A DNA stretch of 64,000 bases from Cyclobacterium xiamenense (GTDB taxonomy: Bacteria; Bacteroidota; Bacteroidia; Cytophagales; Cyclobacteriaceae). The notes beneath the pieces are model-generated. The model saw only the letters and a list, made by a program, of their open reading frames with translations. It was not told the origin of the DNA and ran no database searches. Each line of letters opens with the position of its first letter. Position 1 is the stretch's first letter. Positions 54,006 through 63,919 of this stretch are shown here, one piece after another. The DNA is taken from NCBI RefSeq assembly GCF_009467825.1, contig NZ_WIOK01000022.1:1-64000 (forward strand), given 5' to 3'. Made by a program: the position numbers and the translations under genes.

Positions 54006-54817
54006 CTGTTCGTAGACGAACCAAATAGCGCTGCTATCCCGGGAACGGGTTGAGTAGCAAATGAAATCCCCTGTATTTGTTCCAAGTAGCTGATCCCGGA
54101 AACGTTGCTTACAAATACCTGCTCGGCTTGCAATAGATCGTCTGGCCGAAAGCTGCCCTCAATCAGGGTAAGGTTCATTTCCTGAAGTTTTATGAGGATT
54201 TGTCTCCTGGCTACCCCGGCCACACAGGCATGCCGGAGCGAGGGCGTGTAGAATATGCCTTCTTTTTGCCAGAATAAATTGGCGCTTCCAGCTTCCGACA
54301 GGTATCCGTTCTGGTCCAACAAGATGACTTCCTCCTGTTGCTTTTTTTGCCGTTCCAGATTGGCCATCACGTAGGGAAGCGCGTTGAGTGTTTTGCAATT
54401 TGCCCACGAATTGTAAGGAACCCGAATTGAATCACTGATGTAGGCTGTTTTTTTTACGCTTGTCGCGGGATGAAAAGGAGCCACCGTTAGTAATTCGCAA
54501 TACCCATTATCTGTGGGGGTATATTTCCCCAGTCCGGCTCTGAAAACCGTCCATCGTAGGCGGAAGGTTCCCGTCTTTCCGACCTGGTTTGCAACCAATC
54601 TGGCGATGGCCTTTACCTCTGGAAGTTCTTCGGATTGAATCATCAAAGCCCGTATACCTTTTAGCAGGCGCTCCTGATGCAAACGTTCAAACCGTATTTT
54701 TCCATCGATATAAACCATCGTCTCAAAAATGCCATCCCCAAAAAGCATCGCTCGGTTGGGGGGGAAAGCCGGGACCTCCCGGAAGCTATTCGGACTCTCG
54801 GAAAAGAAATGTCTCAT
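54002..54817 (-). CDS. Class IV aminotransferase (PabC/BCAT-like)
   Basis: A 271-residue PLP fold-type IV protein. The N-terminal [23 protein letters not shown] and the PLP-binding Lys142 in [18 protein letters not shown], then [19 protein letters not shown], identify the family (aminodeoxychorismate lyase or branched-chain aminotransferase type). The KTLN motif is more like PabC-type lyases. The open frame runs 74 codons further upstream without homology, so 54817 is taken as the start. It is convergent with thyA; folate synthesis would fit that neighbour but this is only suggestive. Confidence 0.88.
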   Translation of the reverse strand: MRHFFSESPNSFREVPAFPPNRAMLFGDGIFETMVYIDGKIRFERLHQERLLKGIRALMIQSEELPEVKAIARLVANQVGKTGTFRLRWTVFRAGLGKYTPTDNGYCELLTVAPFHPATSVKKTAYISDSIRVPYNSWANCKTLNALPYVMANLERQKKQQEEVILLDQNGYLSEAGSANLFWQKEGIFYTPSLRHACVAGVARRQILIKLQEMNLTLIEGSFRPDDLLQAEQVFVSNVSGISYLEQIQGISFATQPVPGIAALFGSSTNS

Positions 54818-54932
54818 TATCGTACAATCAGCTGTCCGAATTTGGACGGTTTGCGTGAAGCATTTTTGTAAACTGTTAAAATTAATTAATTTTTGAGGCA
54901 GAAGGGCAATAGTTAGCGAATTTCGCCTAAAC

Positions 54933-54965
54933 TTGCAAGAAATACCAAAACTAGCACTAATTTTG
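54933..54965 (+). promoter_or_regulatory. Bacteroidota promoter TTG-N22-TAATTTTG
   Basis: TTG at 54933 and a perfect TAATTTTG at 54958-54965 are spaced by 22 bases, a little longer than usual. The start of the TolC gene is 88 bases further on, in the gap shared with the divergent aminotransferase gene. Confidence 0.5.
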
Positions 54966-55053
54966 ACAATGGTAACGAAGTTTTTATTAACTTTATAGTC
55001 ATGCCTAAAAACTTTCTCCATCAAACGTACACGTTCCAAATGACTTGCAACCT

Positions 55054-56391
55054 ATGAAACGAATTTTACTCCTATTTTTTTTAGGCTGGGGGCTAGTGCA
55101 GCACGGGTTTTCGCAAACTACTTCTGGTAAATTAAGTCTGGAACAATGTGTTCAAATAGCCCTGGAAAACAACCTCAATCTAAAACGCAGCGAGTTGAAC
55201 TTGCTTTCCTCAGAAGCGACGTTGATGGAGTCAAGGGGACAGCAATTGCCTTCGTTTTCCATGGGTGCTTCCTCTGGCTTTCGCTGGGGGCGCTCCATCA
55301 ATCCCGTCACCAACTTGTTTGAAACCCGAAGAATTGGAAACGTAAACGTCTCCGCGAATTCCAGTTTGCCGATCTTTGCCGGGGGGCAGATTCAAAACAG
55401 CATCCGTCAGGCAGAAACCACTGTAGAAACCAATCGGCTGAATCTGGAAGCCAGCCGCAACGATATTTCGTTGAACACGGTCAACCTGTTTATCAATGTA
55501 GCTTTTGCGCGTGAGCAGCTCAACATTGCCAACTCTCAGTTGACGACTAGCAAAGATCAGTTGGAACGAACCGAAAAATTGGTACAAGCGGGTTCTCTTC
55601 CGGTAGCCGATCAGCTAGATTTGCAGGCACAAATGGCCACCAACGAGCTTGAGGTAATCAATGCAGAAAACAACCTGCGGATAGCCCGGTTAAATTTGTC
55701 GCAGGCACTGCAGTTGCCCTTTACCGATGATTTTGATATTCTGATTCCGGAGTTGGAGGTAGACGGACTGGAGATCGAAACGCGAGGTGTTGCGCACATT
55801 TATTCTGTTGCCGAGGGGATACTTCCAGAGGTAAAAGCAGCCGAACTCGGCATACAGGCAGCAGATTACGGTGTTCGAATCGCGAAGGGGACGTTTTTAC
55901 CGAGCCTAAACTTGAGCGCGAACGTTTTTTCCAATTACGTGGACCAAACCAATTTTGCTACATCGGATCCCCTGCTGCGGCAATTTGAAAACAATTTATC
56001 GCAAGCAGCTAATTTGGGTTTATCCATTCCGATTTTTTCCAATTTCAGAAATCGGGCGAGCGTGCAGCGAGCCAGGGTTCAACGTAGGCTAAGTGAAATC
56101 TCCGAAATAGAAGTTCGGAATCAGTTGCGGCAGGACATCGAATCAGCCTATACCTCGGCGTACGCGGCAAGGCAATCCTACCGGAGTTCACTACTGCGGG
56201 TAGAGGCATTGGAAGAAGCCTTTCGAATGGCGCAGCAACGCTTTGAGGTAGGGGCAATAAACGCCGTAGACTTTCAAGTCGCCCAAAACAATCTGTTCAA
56301 TGCACAGGCAGACCTGGTGTCTGCGAAATACGAATACGTCTTCAGTGTGAAGGTGCTTGATTTTTACCTTGGAAAGCCACTTACACTCTAA
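55054..56391 (+). CDS. TolC-family outer-membrane efflux protein
   Basis: The 445-residue protein has a signal peptide (ILLLFFLGWGLVQHGFSQ) and two OEP/TolC repeats of coiled-coil helices (LSLEQCVQIALENNLNLKRSELNLLSSEATLMESRGQQLP, DLQAQMATNELEVINAENNLRIARLNLSQAL, and a second half with FEVGAINAVDFQVAQNNLFNAQADLVSAKYEYVF). It forms the outer-membrane duct of a tripartite exporter. It is 14 bases before the adaptor gene. The ATG at 55054 begins the signal peptide. Confidence 0.95.
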   Translation: MKRILLLFFLGWGLVQHGFSQTTSGKLSLEQCVQIALENNLNLKRSELNLLSSEATLMESRGQQLPSFSMGASSGFRWGRSINPVTNLFETRRIGNVNVSANSSLPIFAGGQIQNSIRQAETTVETNRLNLEASRNDISLNTVNLFINVAFAREQLNIANSQLTTSKDQLERTEKLVQAGSLPVADQLDLQAQMATNELEVINAENNLRIARLNLSQALQLPFTDDFDILIPELEVDGLEIETRGVAHIYSVAEGILPEVKAAELGIQAADYGVRIAKGTFLPSLNLSANVFSNYVDQTNFATSDPLLRQFENNLSQAANLGLSIPIFSNFRNRASVQRARVQRRLSEISEIEVRNQLRQDIESAYTSAYAARQSYRSSLLRVEALEEAFRMAQQRFEVGAINAVDFQVAQNNLFNAQADLVSAKYEYVFSVKVLDFYLGKPLTL

Positions 56392-56405
56392 TTCAATCCC
56401 AAATC

Positions 56406-57713
56406 ATGACAACTAAAAAGTCGAATAAACTAATTTACAGCCTATTGGCAGTAGTAGCCCTCTTGGTAATCGTTACATTGGTAGGCAGAAAGGCTGGATG
56501 GATAGGCGGAGAAAAACCACTGGAGGTAGAGGTAGGGAAAGTTATCAAACGAGACATTGTGGAAAAAGTTAGTGCATCCGGTGTGGTTCAGCCTGAGAGA
56601 GAAGTAAAGCTGAGTCCCGATGTAGCGGGGGAAATCATCGAATTGAATGTGAACGAAGGGGATTCTGTAAAACAGGGCGACCTGTTGGTAAAAATCAGAC
56701 CGGATAATTTCATTTCTGCGCTGGATCGCTCACAGGCAAATTTAAACCAGCAATTGGCCAACCTTGCCCAATCCAAGGCTTCTCTGAAACGCGCAGAAGC
56801 GCAATTTACCCGTGCAGAGCTTTCGTTTCAGCGGAATTCGAAACTATACGAAGACAACGTCATATCAGACGCCGACTTCGAGCAGGCAAAAGCGGAATTT
56901 TTGACGGCGCAAAACGATCTGGAAGCAGCGAGACAGTCGGTTTTGGCTGCCGAATACGTTATCAAAAGCGCCCAGGCCTCGGTGGATGAGGCTGCGGAAA
57001 ACCTTCGACTTACCAACGTATACTCGCCCACCAATGGTGTGGTTTCCAGCCTATTGGTAGAACAAGGAGAACGTGTGGTAGGAACGGCTCAGATGGCGGG
57101 AACTGAAATGCTTCGCATCGCCGATTTATCGCGGATGGAGGTTCGGGTTAACGTCAATGAAAATGACATCGTCCGAATCAGTATGCACGATACCACCTTG
57201 ATTGACGTAGATGCCTATGCGTTTAGTGGGAAAAAGTTTTCCGGGGTAGTTACTGCCATTGCCAATTCGGCCAACGAGAAGGCGAGTGCAGATGCAGTCA
57301 CAGAATTTGAGGTGCGCATCCGGATTTTAAATGCGTCCTACGAAGAATTGATATCGGAGGGCAACCCTTTTCCTTTCCGACCAGGCATGACGGCAAGCGT
57401 GGAGATCATTACGGACAGAAAGGAAGCGGTGCTATCCATTCCCCTGGCAGCAGTCACTACCCGTGCCAACGAAACGGTAGATTCCGAAGGAGGGATAGAG
57501 CGAATGAAAGAATTGGTTTTCATTAGAGAAGGCGAGGTGGCAAAAATTCGCGAGATAAAAACTGGAATTTCAGATTTTGAAAATATTGAGGTGTTGGAAG
57601 GTATTGCCGAAGGGCAGGAAGTGATCACGGGTCCTTATTTTGTCGTGAGCACACAATTGGAAAACGATAAACCGGTAAAGTTATCCGAAGAAGAAAACCC
57701 AAAAGAAGACTAA
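56406..57713 (+). CDS. HlyD/MacA-type periplasmic adaptor
   Basis: The 435-residue protein has one N-terminal membrane helix (LIYSLLAVVALLVIVTLVG), a biotinyl-lipoyl-like half (SPDVAGEIIELNVNEGDSVKQGDLLVKI), a long coiled-coil hairpin (residues 100-190; LNQQLANLAQSKASLKRAEAQF), the second lipoyl half (VYSPTNGVVSSLLVEQGERVVG), and a beta-barrel with FPFRPGMTASVEI. It joins TolC to an inner-membrane ABC or RND pump, but no such pump follows; the next gene is of another kind. The transporter is therefore encoded elsewhere. Confidence 0.93.
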   Translation: MTTKKSNKLIYSLLAVVALLVIVTLVGRKAGWIGGEKPLEVEVGKVIKRDIVEKVSASGVVQPEREVKLSPDVAGEIIELNVNEGDSVKQGDLLVKIRPDNFISALDRSQANLNQQLANLAQSKASLKRAEAQFTRAELSFQRNSKLYEDNVISDADFEQAKAEFLTAQNDLEAARQSVLAAEYVIKSAQASVDEAAENLRLTNVYSPTNGVVSSLLVEQGERVVGTAQMAGTEMLRIADLSRMEVRVNVNENDIVRISMHDTTLIDVDAYAFSGKKFSGVVTAIANSANEKASADAVTEFEVRIRILNASYEELISEGNPFPFRPGMTASVEIITDRKEAVLSIPLAAVTTRANETVDSEGGIERMKELVFIREGEVAKIREIKTGISDFENIEVLEGIAEGQEVITGPYFVVSTQLENDKPVKLSEEENPKED

Positions 57714-57720
57714 TCCCCTT

Positions 57721-57739
57721 GCTCCGGGATTACCGGAGC
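57721..57739 (+). terminator. Hairpin after efflux operon
   Basis: A perfect seven-base GC-rich stem GCTCCGG/CCGGAGC with loop GATTA lies eight bases after the adaptor stop. There is no T-run directly after it, so it is a probable but non-classical terminator. Confidence 0.45.
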
Positions 57740-57858
57740 TGACATCCCTTCCGGTTCGTTGCCTGGCTATCAGTTGGTTTTGCGTAGATTTTGTTTCGAA
57801 TTTTCGAAGTAGCTATGTTTTTTTTTCTTATTTTAGCCAGCGTACCAGGTTTTCTTGT

Positions 57859-60800
57859 ATGGATTCGACGAATTTTGTTTCCCGCAGCATCGGGTGGGTT
57901 TGGATGGCACCTGCCCTGACCGGCATTCTTTTCGTGGGCTGCGGTCCCACGATTCCCGATACTGTTCGCAACGCGGCGGAAAATATCCCGGAAGAAATTT
58001 CGTATAACCTACACGTCAAACCCATCTTGTCCGATCGTTGCTTTTCCTGTCACGGTCCGGATCCCAATACCCGGGAGGCAGGGTTGCGGCTGGATACCGA
58101 GGAAGGCGCCTACCAAACCCTGCAGGACCGATGGATGAAAAAGGCCGTTTCTCCCGGCAAACCAGGCAGTAGTGAGCTATTTCACCGCATTTTGGCCGAA
58201 GATCCGGAACTACGCATGCCCCCTCCGGAATCCAACTTGTCTCTCTCTGACCAGGAAAAAGCACTGCTGATTCGCTGGATCGAACAGGGAGCCGAATACC
58301 AGGATCATTGGGCCTATCTTCCGCCGGAGAAAGTGCCGTTACCTGTCCCTAAAAATACCAGCAGCGCAAAAAATGAGGTCGATGCATTTGTTTTTAGTCG
58401 ACTGGATCGGGAAGGATTGGAACCCTCCCCGGAAGCACCTGCCCACACCTTGATTCGTCGCCTGGCCTTTGATCTTACTGGTTTGCCACCCGACTGGGAA
58501 ATGGTGGAGCGGTTTGTAAACGATCCCTCGCCGAATGCCTACGAAAACCTGGTGGACGAATTGCTTGCCTCGGATGCCTATGCGGAGCGTATGGCCCTGG
58601 ATTGGTTGGATGTGGCTCGGTATGCAGATTCCCATGGCCTGCATGCCGATGGAATCCGGATGATGTGGCCCTGGAGGGATTGGGTGATCGGGGCGTTTCG
58701 ATCCAACATGCCCTACGATCAGTTCATCCAATGGCAAATAGCAGGAGACATGATGCCCGGGTCAAAAAAGGATCAGGTGTTGGCCACGGCGTTTAACCGA
58801 AATCACCAAATGACCGCCGAAGGCGGAATCATCGATGAGGAGTACCGATTGGAGTACGTGTTTGATCGATCCGAAACCACCGCCAAGGCTTTTTTGGGGC
58901 TTACCATGGAATGTGCCAAGTGCCACGATCACAAGTTTGATCCCTTGTCTCAAAGGGATTATTTTAGTTTGGCGGCATTTTACAACAATGTAGACGAGGT
59001 GGGAATGACCGGAGACGATAAAAATGCCGGTCCGATGATGCTGTTTACTGACGGGAAAACGGACCAAGAAATTGACCGCATCAAGAAAAAAATTAGCGAA
59101 CTGGAAAGCAGGCAGCAGGCAGCCTTAACCGATCCGGTAGCAGTAACCAGTAAGAATTTACCGTCGACCACGCTGCAAAAGGGTTTGGTTGCCCACTTTC
59201 CTCTCGCTAGCCACGAAAACGAAATGACCCTCTCCGCCGACAAGGCATTGGAAGCGAGGGTATCGGGCAGTCCCGAACCGGTCACCGGACCCTTACCGGG
59301 ACAGGGTGCGCTCCGGTTTAAAGAAGACTACGACATCATCGAAATCCCCGCAACCGGGCTTTTTGAGATGGATCAACCTTTTTCCTACAGCATCTGGATC
59401 AATCCGGAAACCGTTGAACCCTACCGGTTTATTTTAGGAAATATTGGCAACAAAAATACGTATTGGAGAGGCTACGAACTGTACCTGGACAGCCTGAACC
59501 GTATCAACGTACAGTTGATCCATGCCCTTCCGCACAACGCCATTCATGTAAGCAGTGATCAGCGGTTGCCAACCAATGAGTGGACCCATGTGGCCTTTAC
59601 TTACGATGGCTCTGGCAAAGCAAGCGGGTTGCGGGTTTTTATCAACGGGCAACAATCGAAGGGGCAGGTGGAAAAGGATAACCTGTACAAAAGCATCCTT
59701 CCGGTAAATACAAGTTATACGGTGGTCGACAAGGCCTTGCGGTTGGCCAGGAGTTACCGCGTGTTTAGTGGAGACGACGGGATTTACACGGGTAGCCTGG
59801 CCGATTTAAAGATTTACAAGCGAGCATTGACTGATTGGGAAGTAGCCGGGCTGTTTTCCGAAGAGGCAGGAAAAGCTCCAGAGGATCAGGCAGCAGCCCT
59901 GACGTATACCAATTATTGGGAGAATCCAGATCTGGCTGTGCTTGCTGATTCGCTCGCTTTTTGGCGGCAGAAGAAACTGAAATTGATGGGAGAAATTGAG
60001 GAGGTAATGGTCATGCAGGAACGCCCCGTTCCCCGAAAAACCTTTTTGTTGGAGCGAGGAGCGTACGATGCACCTGCGGAAGAAGTGGAAGCGGCGGTTC
60101 CCGAGGTACTTTCGGGTTTTTCGCCGGATTGGCCAAAGAACCGACTGGGATTAGCAAAATGGCTGACCAGTCCGAAAAATCCACTGGTAGCACGGGTAAC
60201 CGTAAACCGCTACTGGTACAGGATTTTTGGACGCGGGATCGTGCCTACGGTGGACGATTTTGGGAGTCAGGGACAACTGCCCAGTCACCCGGAACTGCTG
60301 GATTGGCTGGCGGTAGATTTCATGGAAAACGGTTGGGATGTAAAACAGCTCTTAAAAAAGATGGTCATGTCGGCTACGTACCGGCAGTCTTCGGAACCTA
60401 CGGAACTATTATTGGAACGAGACCCGGATAACGTGCTTTTGGCTAGAGGGGCCCGCCATCGGCTACAGGGGGAGTTTATCCGGGATAATTACTTAAAAGC
60501 CAGTGGGCTCCTGGTAAAGCAGGTGGGAGGACCAAGTGTAAAGCCCTATCAGCCGCCCGGCATCTGGGAGGAGAAAGGAGAATTTTCTTATTTTTTGTAC
60601 AATTACCGGCAAGATAGCGGGGCAAATTTGTACCGCAGGAGCATGTATACCTTTATCAGACGCACGGCACCTCCTCCAGCCATGACTACCTTTGATGTGC
60701 CCAACCGGGAGGAGTGCTTGGTTTCCCGGCAGGAGACCAATACCCCGTTGCAACCGCTAGTATTGATGAACGATCCCCAGGTGACGGAAGCGGCCCGGGT

Positions 60801-61083
60801 AATGGCCGAGAAGATGCTGCAAGCGGGTGATCTGGAACAGCAGTTGGTAGCGGGCGTACGCAATTCCCTGGGCAGAGATCCGAAAAGGGAAGAAGTGGAA
60901 GTGCTTAAAAGCATGTATACCTCGGAATTGAAGCGTTTTGAAACAGATCCTGCGGCCGCAAGGGAGCTGTTGGCGGTAGGCGAATATCCGGCAAACGCCC
61001 GCATCCCTGCCGAAAAAACGGCGGCCATGACCATGGTTGCGAGTCTTTTGTTTAACCATTACGAATTCTATACCAAAAAGTAA
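57859..61083 (+). CDS. PSCyt1/DUF1549/LamG/DUF1553 cytochrome lipoprotein
   Basis: The 1074-residue protein has a lipoprotein-like signal (Cys28, LFVGC) and an unusual domain chain: a cytochrome c-like PSCyt1 domain with Cys61-Phe-Ser-Cys64-His65, AGLRLDTEEGAY, and RMPP (Met ligand); DUF1549/PSCyt2 (about 170-390; LIRRLAFDLTGLPP, DWLDVARYADSHG, FLGLTMECAKCHDHKFDP, which has a second CxxCH); a short coiled coil; a LamG/concanavalin domain (about 440-660); and DUF1553/PSD1 (about 755-1015; NPLVARVTVNRYWYRIFGRGIV, DWLAVDFMENGWDVKQLLKKMVMS). Such proteins are common in Planctomycetes and some Bacteroidota and pair with DUF1501 proteins. Substrate unknown. Confidence 0.92.
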   Translation: MDSTNFVSRSIGWVWMAPALTGILFVGCGPTIPDTVRNAAENIPEEISYNLHVKPILSDRCFSCHGPDPNTREAGLRLDTEEGAYQTLQDRWMKKAVSPGKPGSSELFHRILAEDPELRMPPPESNLSLSDQEKALLIRWIEQGAEYQDHWAYLPPEKVPLPVPKNTSSAKNEVDAFVFSRLDREGLEPSPEAPAHTLIRRLAFDLTGLPPDWEMVERFVNDPSPNAYENLVDELLASDAYAERMALDWLDVARYADSHGLHADGIRMMWPWRDWVIGAFRSNMPYDQFIQWQIAGDMMPGSKKDQVLATAFNRNHQMTAEGGIIDEEYRLEYVFDRSETTAKAFLGLTMECAKCHDHKFDPLSQRDYFSLAAFYNNVDEVGMTGDDKNAGPMMLFTDGKTDQEIDRIKKKISELESRQQAALTDPVAVTSKNLPSTTLQKGLVAHFPLASHENEMTLSADKALEARVSGSPEPVTGPLPGQGALRFKEDYDIIEIPATGLFEMDQPFSYSIWINPETVEPYRFILGNIGNKNTYWRGYELYLDSLNRINVQLIHALPHNAIHVSSDQRLPTNEWTHVAFTYDGSGKASGLRVFINGQQSKGQVEKDNLYKSILPVNTSYTVVDKALRLARSYRVFSGDDGIYTGSLADLKIYKRALTDWEVAGLFSEEAGKAPEDQAAALTYTNYWENPDLAVLADSLAFWRQKKLKLMGEIEEVMVMQERPVPRKTFLLERGAYDAPAEEVEAAVPEVLSGFSPDWPKNRLGLAKWLTSPKNPLVARVTVNRYWYRIFGRGIVPTVDDFGSQGQLPSHPELLDWLAVDFMENGWDVKQLLKKMVMSATYRQSSEPTELLLERDPDNVLLARGARHRLQGEFIRDNYLKASGLLVKQVGGPSVKPYQPPGIWEEKGEFSYFLYNYRQDSGANLYRRSMYTFIRRTAPPPAMTTFDVPNREECLVSRQETNTPLQPLVLMNDPQVTEAARVMAEKMLQAGDLEQQLVAGVRNSLGRDPKREEVEVLKSMYTSELKRFETDPAAARELLAVGEYPANARIPAEKTAAMTMVASLLFNHYEFYTKK

Positions 61084-61092
61084 CCCCAAGCT

Positions 61093-62541
61093 ATGGCCGA
61101 TTTATGCCAACATACAAATAGGTATTCCAGGAGGGAGTTTTTGAGCAAAACCGGTCTGGGATTGGGTGGCTTGGCCCTTTCCTCCCTGATTGCTCCTACT
61201 CAATTGAACGCCAGTTCCCTTGCAGGGGGAGTGAAACCGCTCGGTACGCATTTTTCGCCCAAGGTCAAGCGTGTCATTTATTTGTTCCAAAGCGGAGGAC
61301 CGTCCCAGTTGGAGTTATTTGATTACAAACCCGAACTGATCAAACGAAATGGAGAGCAGCTGCCGGACAGTGTGCGTCAGGGGCAACGGTTGACAGGGAT
61401 GACATCCGGGCAGAAATCCATCCCCATGGTCGGTTCCGTGTATGATTTCAAGCAATACGGGGAGTCAGGAGCCTGGGTAAGTGAGCTTTTGCCACATATT
61501 GCCGGAATTACGGATGAGATTTGTATGATCAAGTCCATGTACACCGAGGCGATCAATCATGATCCGGCGATCACCTTTTTTCAAACCGGTTCCCAACAGC
61601 CGGGCAGACCTTCTATCGGTTCCTGGGTGAGTTATGGGCTGGGTTCTGAAAACGAGAATCTTCCTGCTTTTTGCGTGTTGCTTTCTCAGGGTAAGCAGGG
61701 GGCGCAGCCGGTCTATAGCCGTTTGTGGGGGAATGGGTTTCTACCCAGTTTGCACCAGGGCGTGCAGTTTCGATCGGGCAAGGATCCGGTGCTGTACCTA
61801 AATGATCCCCCCGGTATTTCCGGCAGGGACAGGAGAAACTACCTGGATCACCTGAAAAAACTGTATGATCTGGAATATGCGCAGTCGCAGGATCAGGAAA
61901 TCAATGCCAAGATCGCCCAATACGAAATGGCTTACCGCATGCAAACGTCCGTTCCTGAAACGATGAATATCGCCGACGAGCCCCAACACATTACCGACAT
62001 GTACGGTCCGGAGGTATTGCAGCCGGGTACCTATGCTGCCAATTGCCTGCTGGCCCGGAAATTGGCCGAAAAAGATGTGAAATTTATTCAGCTGTACCAC
62101 AAGGGCTGGGATCAGCACGGAAACCTTCCCAAAGACATTCAGACCATGTCCCAAAGCATGGACCGACCGACGGCCGCCCTGATCCGGGATTTGAAACAGC
62201 GGGGCATGCTGGAAGATACCCTGGTGATATGGGGAGGAGAGTTTGGGCGTACCAGTTATTCTCAGGGAAGATTGACTCCGGAAAATTACGGTAGAGACCA
62301 CCATCCCAACTGTTTTACGATGTGGATGGCTGGGGCAGGTGTAAAGAAGGGCATTTCCTACGGAGAGACCGATGAGTTGGGATACAATGTGGTCCGGGAT
62401 CCGGTGCACGTGCACGACTTCCAGGCCACGCTGCTACACTTGTTGGGCGTAGATCACGAAAAACTCACGTTTAAACACCAGGGAAGGCGGTACCGCCTGA
62501 CGGACGTGCACGGAAAATTAGTGAAAGGAATTCTTTCCTAA
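61093..62541 (+). CDS. Tat-exported DUF1501 (sulfatase-like fold) protein
   Basis: The 482-residue protein starts with a twin-arginine signal (SRREFLSKTGLGLGGLALSSL). The DUF1501 body shows VKRVIYLFQSGGPSQLELFDYKP, DEICMIKSMYTEAINHDPA, GSWVSYGLGSENENLPAF, FIQLYHKGWDQHGNLP, WGGEFGRTSYSQGR, and YGRDHHPNCFTMWMAGAGVKKG, then VHVHDFQATLLHLLGVD. The alkaline-phosphatase-like residues are largely kept, but no sulfatase-type Cys motif is seen. It begins nine bases after the PSCyt1/DUF1553 gene and is translated with it. The two presumably act together outside the cytoplasmic membrane; the reaction is unknown. Confidence 0.93.
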   Translation: MADLCQHTNRYSRREFLSKTGLGLGGLALSSLIAPTQLNASSLAGGVKPLGTHFSPKVKRVIYLFQSGGPSQLELFDYKPELIKRNGEQLPDSVRQGQRLTGMTSGQKSIPMVGSVYDFKQYGESGAWVSELLPHIAGITDEICMIKSMYTEAINHDPAITFFQTGSQQPGRPSIGSWVSYGLGSENENLPAFCVLLSQGKQGAQPVYSRLWGNGFLPSLHQGVQFRSGKDPVLYLNDPPGISGRDRRNYLDHLKKLYDLEYAQSQDQEINAKIAQYEMAYRMQTSVPETMNIADEPQHITDMYGPEVLQPGTYAANCLLARKLAEKDVKFIQLYHKGWDQHGNLPKDIQTMSQSMDRPTAALIRDLKQRGMLEDTLVIWGGEFGRTSYSQGRLTPENYGRDHHPNCFTMWMAGAGVKKGISYGETDELGYNVVRDPVHVHDFQATLLHLLGVDHEKLTFKHQGRRYRLTDVHGKLVKGILS

Positions 62542-62621
62542 GAAAGGTATTGTCTCCTAAACCGATTTGCTGCGATTAGCCCTTGTCCGGGTGGGGGGAT
62601 ACAAGTAGTGGCTATCAACCA

Positions 62622-63800
62622 TCAGTTTTTTGATTTTCCGAGCGCCTGTTCGATGTCCTGAATGATATCGTCTACGTGCTCCAGTCCTACGGATAACCGG
62701 ACCAAACCATTGAGTATGCCTACCCGTTCTCGCTCTTCCTCTGTCAATTTACTGTGGGTGGTCGATGCCGGGTGGGTAATAATGCTTCTGCTATCTCCCA
62801 AATTGGCAGTAACACTGATCATTTTCAGTTCATCGATAAATTTTTTTGCCCGACTCAATCCTCCTTTTAGCGTCAGGGTGATGATGCCTCCGCCGTGCCG
62901 CATTTGCTTTTTTGCGAGCTGGTATTGCGGATGGGAGGGTAAAAAGGGGTATCGGACTCGTTCCACTTCTGTATTCCCTTCAAAATAGCTGGCGACAGCA
63001 AATGCATTTTCGCAATGCCGGTCCATACGTACCGCTAGCGTTTCCATGCTTTTTGCCAATACCCAGGCGTTGAAGGGAGAAAGCGAAGGCCCGGTGTGCC
63101 GCATAAAAAACTGCACCTCATCGATCAGGTCTTTTTTCCCCAGGATAAGGCCACCCAATACCCTTCCTTGCCCGTCAATGAATTTGGTAGCACTGTGTGT
63201 CACAATGTGTGCTCCCCAGCGGGCGGGTTGCTGCAAATAGGGAGTAGCAAAACAATTGTCTACAACTAAAATTAGGTTGTGCGCATTGGCAAAATTGGCA
63301 ATGTATTCCAAATCGATGATTTCCAGTCCCGGATTAGACGGAGTCTCAATAAAAATCATTTTTGTATTCGGTTGTAGAAGCTTTTCCCAGTTGACGATGT
63401 CTGAAATATCTCCATAAGAATGAGTGATTCCCCATCGGGGAAAAATCCGGGTCAATAACTGGTGCGTGCTGCCAAACAGGGAGCGGGAGGCAAGTATGTG
63501 ATCGCCCTGATGTAGGAGGGAGGCCATGCTACCAAACATTGCGGCCATGCCGGAGGCGGTGGTGACCCCGGATTCGGTACCTTCCGCTGCACAGACTTTT
63601 TCAATCAGATCGCTGGTATTTGGATTTGCGTAGCGCGAGTAGATATTTCCCGGTAGTTCATCGGCAAAAAGTTGCCTCGCTTGTTCTGCGGAATCAAACA
63701 CAAAACTGGAACTCAGGTAGATGGGGGCAGAGTGCTCCCGTTGGTCCGAGCTGGAAGCGGCGATGCGCACCGCTTGGGTTTCAAAATTTTTATAAGCCAT
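62622..63800 (-). CDS. metZ: O-succinylhomoserine sulfhydrylase (MetZ-type PLP enzyme)
   Basis: The 392-residue Cys/Met-metabolism PLP enzyme has NIYSRYANPNTSDLIEKVCAAEGTE near residue 60, ETPSNPGLEIIDL, VVDNCFATPYLQQP, and the PLP Lys206 in HSATKFIDGQGRVLGG. The FIDGQGRVLGG run is characteristic of MetZ rather than MetB or MetC. It makes homocysteine from O-succinyl- or O-acetyl-homoserine and sulfide. A SAM-I riboswitch lies upstream, confirming a role in methionine synthesis. Confidence 0.93.
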   Translation of the reverse strand: MAYKNFETQAVRIAASSSDQREHSAPIYLSSSFVFDSAEQARQLFADELPGNIYSRYANPNTSDLIEKVCAAEGTESGVTTASGMAAMFGSMASLLHQGDHILASRSLFGSTHQLLTRIFPRWGITHSYGDISDIVNWEKLLQPNTKMIFIETPSNPGLEIIDLEYIANFANAHNLILVVDNCFATPYLQQPARWGAHIVTHSATKFIDGQGRVLGGLILGKKDLIDEVQFFMRHTGPSLSPFNAWVLAKSMETLAVRMDRHCENAFAVASYFEGNTEVERVRYPFLPSHPQYQLAKKQMRHGGGIITLTLKGGLSRAKKFIDELKMISVTANLGDSRSIITHPASTTHSKLTEEERERVGILNGLVRLSVGLEHVDDIIQDIEQALGKSKN

Positions 63801-63919
63801 GAATACGTGATTTCAATAAGTGGTAGGAAAGGTTAACACCAATCGGGCAAAAAATAGCTGCCGTAACGAATGCGATTGGAAAAGGAAGTGGAGATGTTTC
63901 TGTTATCATGTTATCTAAT

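Noticed and set aside
54818-55039. A longer aminotransferase starting at 55039
   Set aside because: The extra 74 residues have no homology and cover the divergent promoter region; 54817 fits the family N-terminus.
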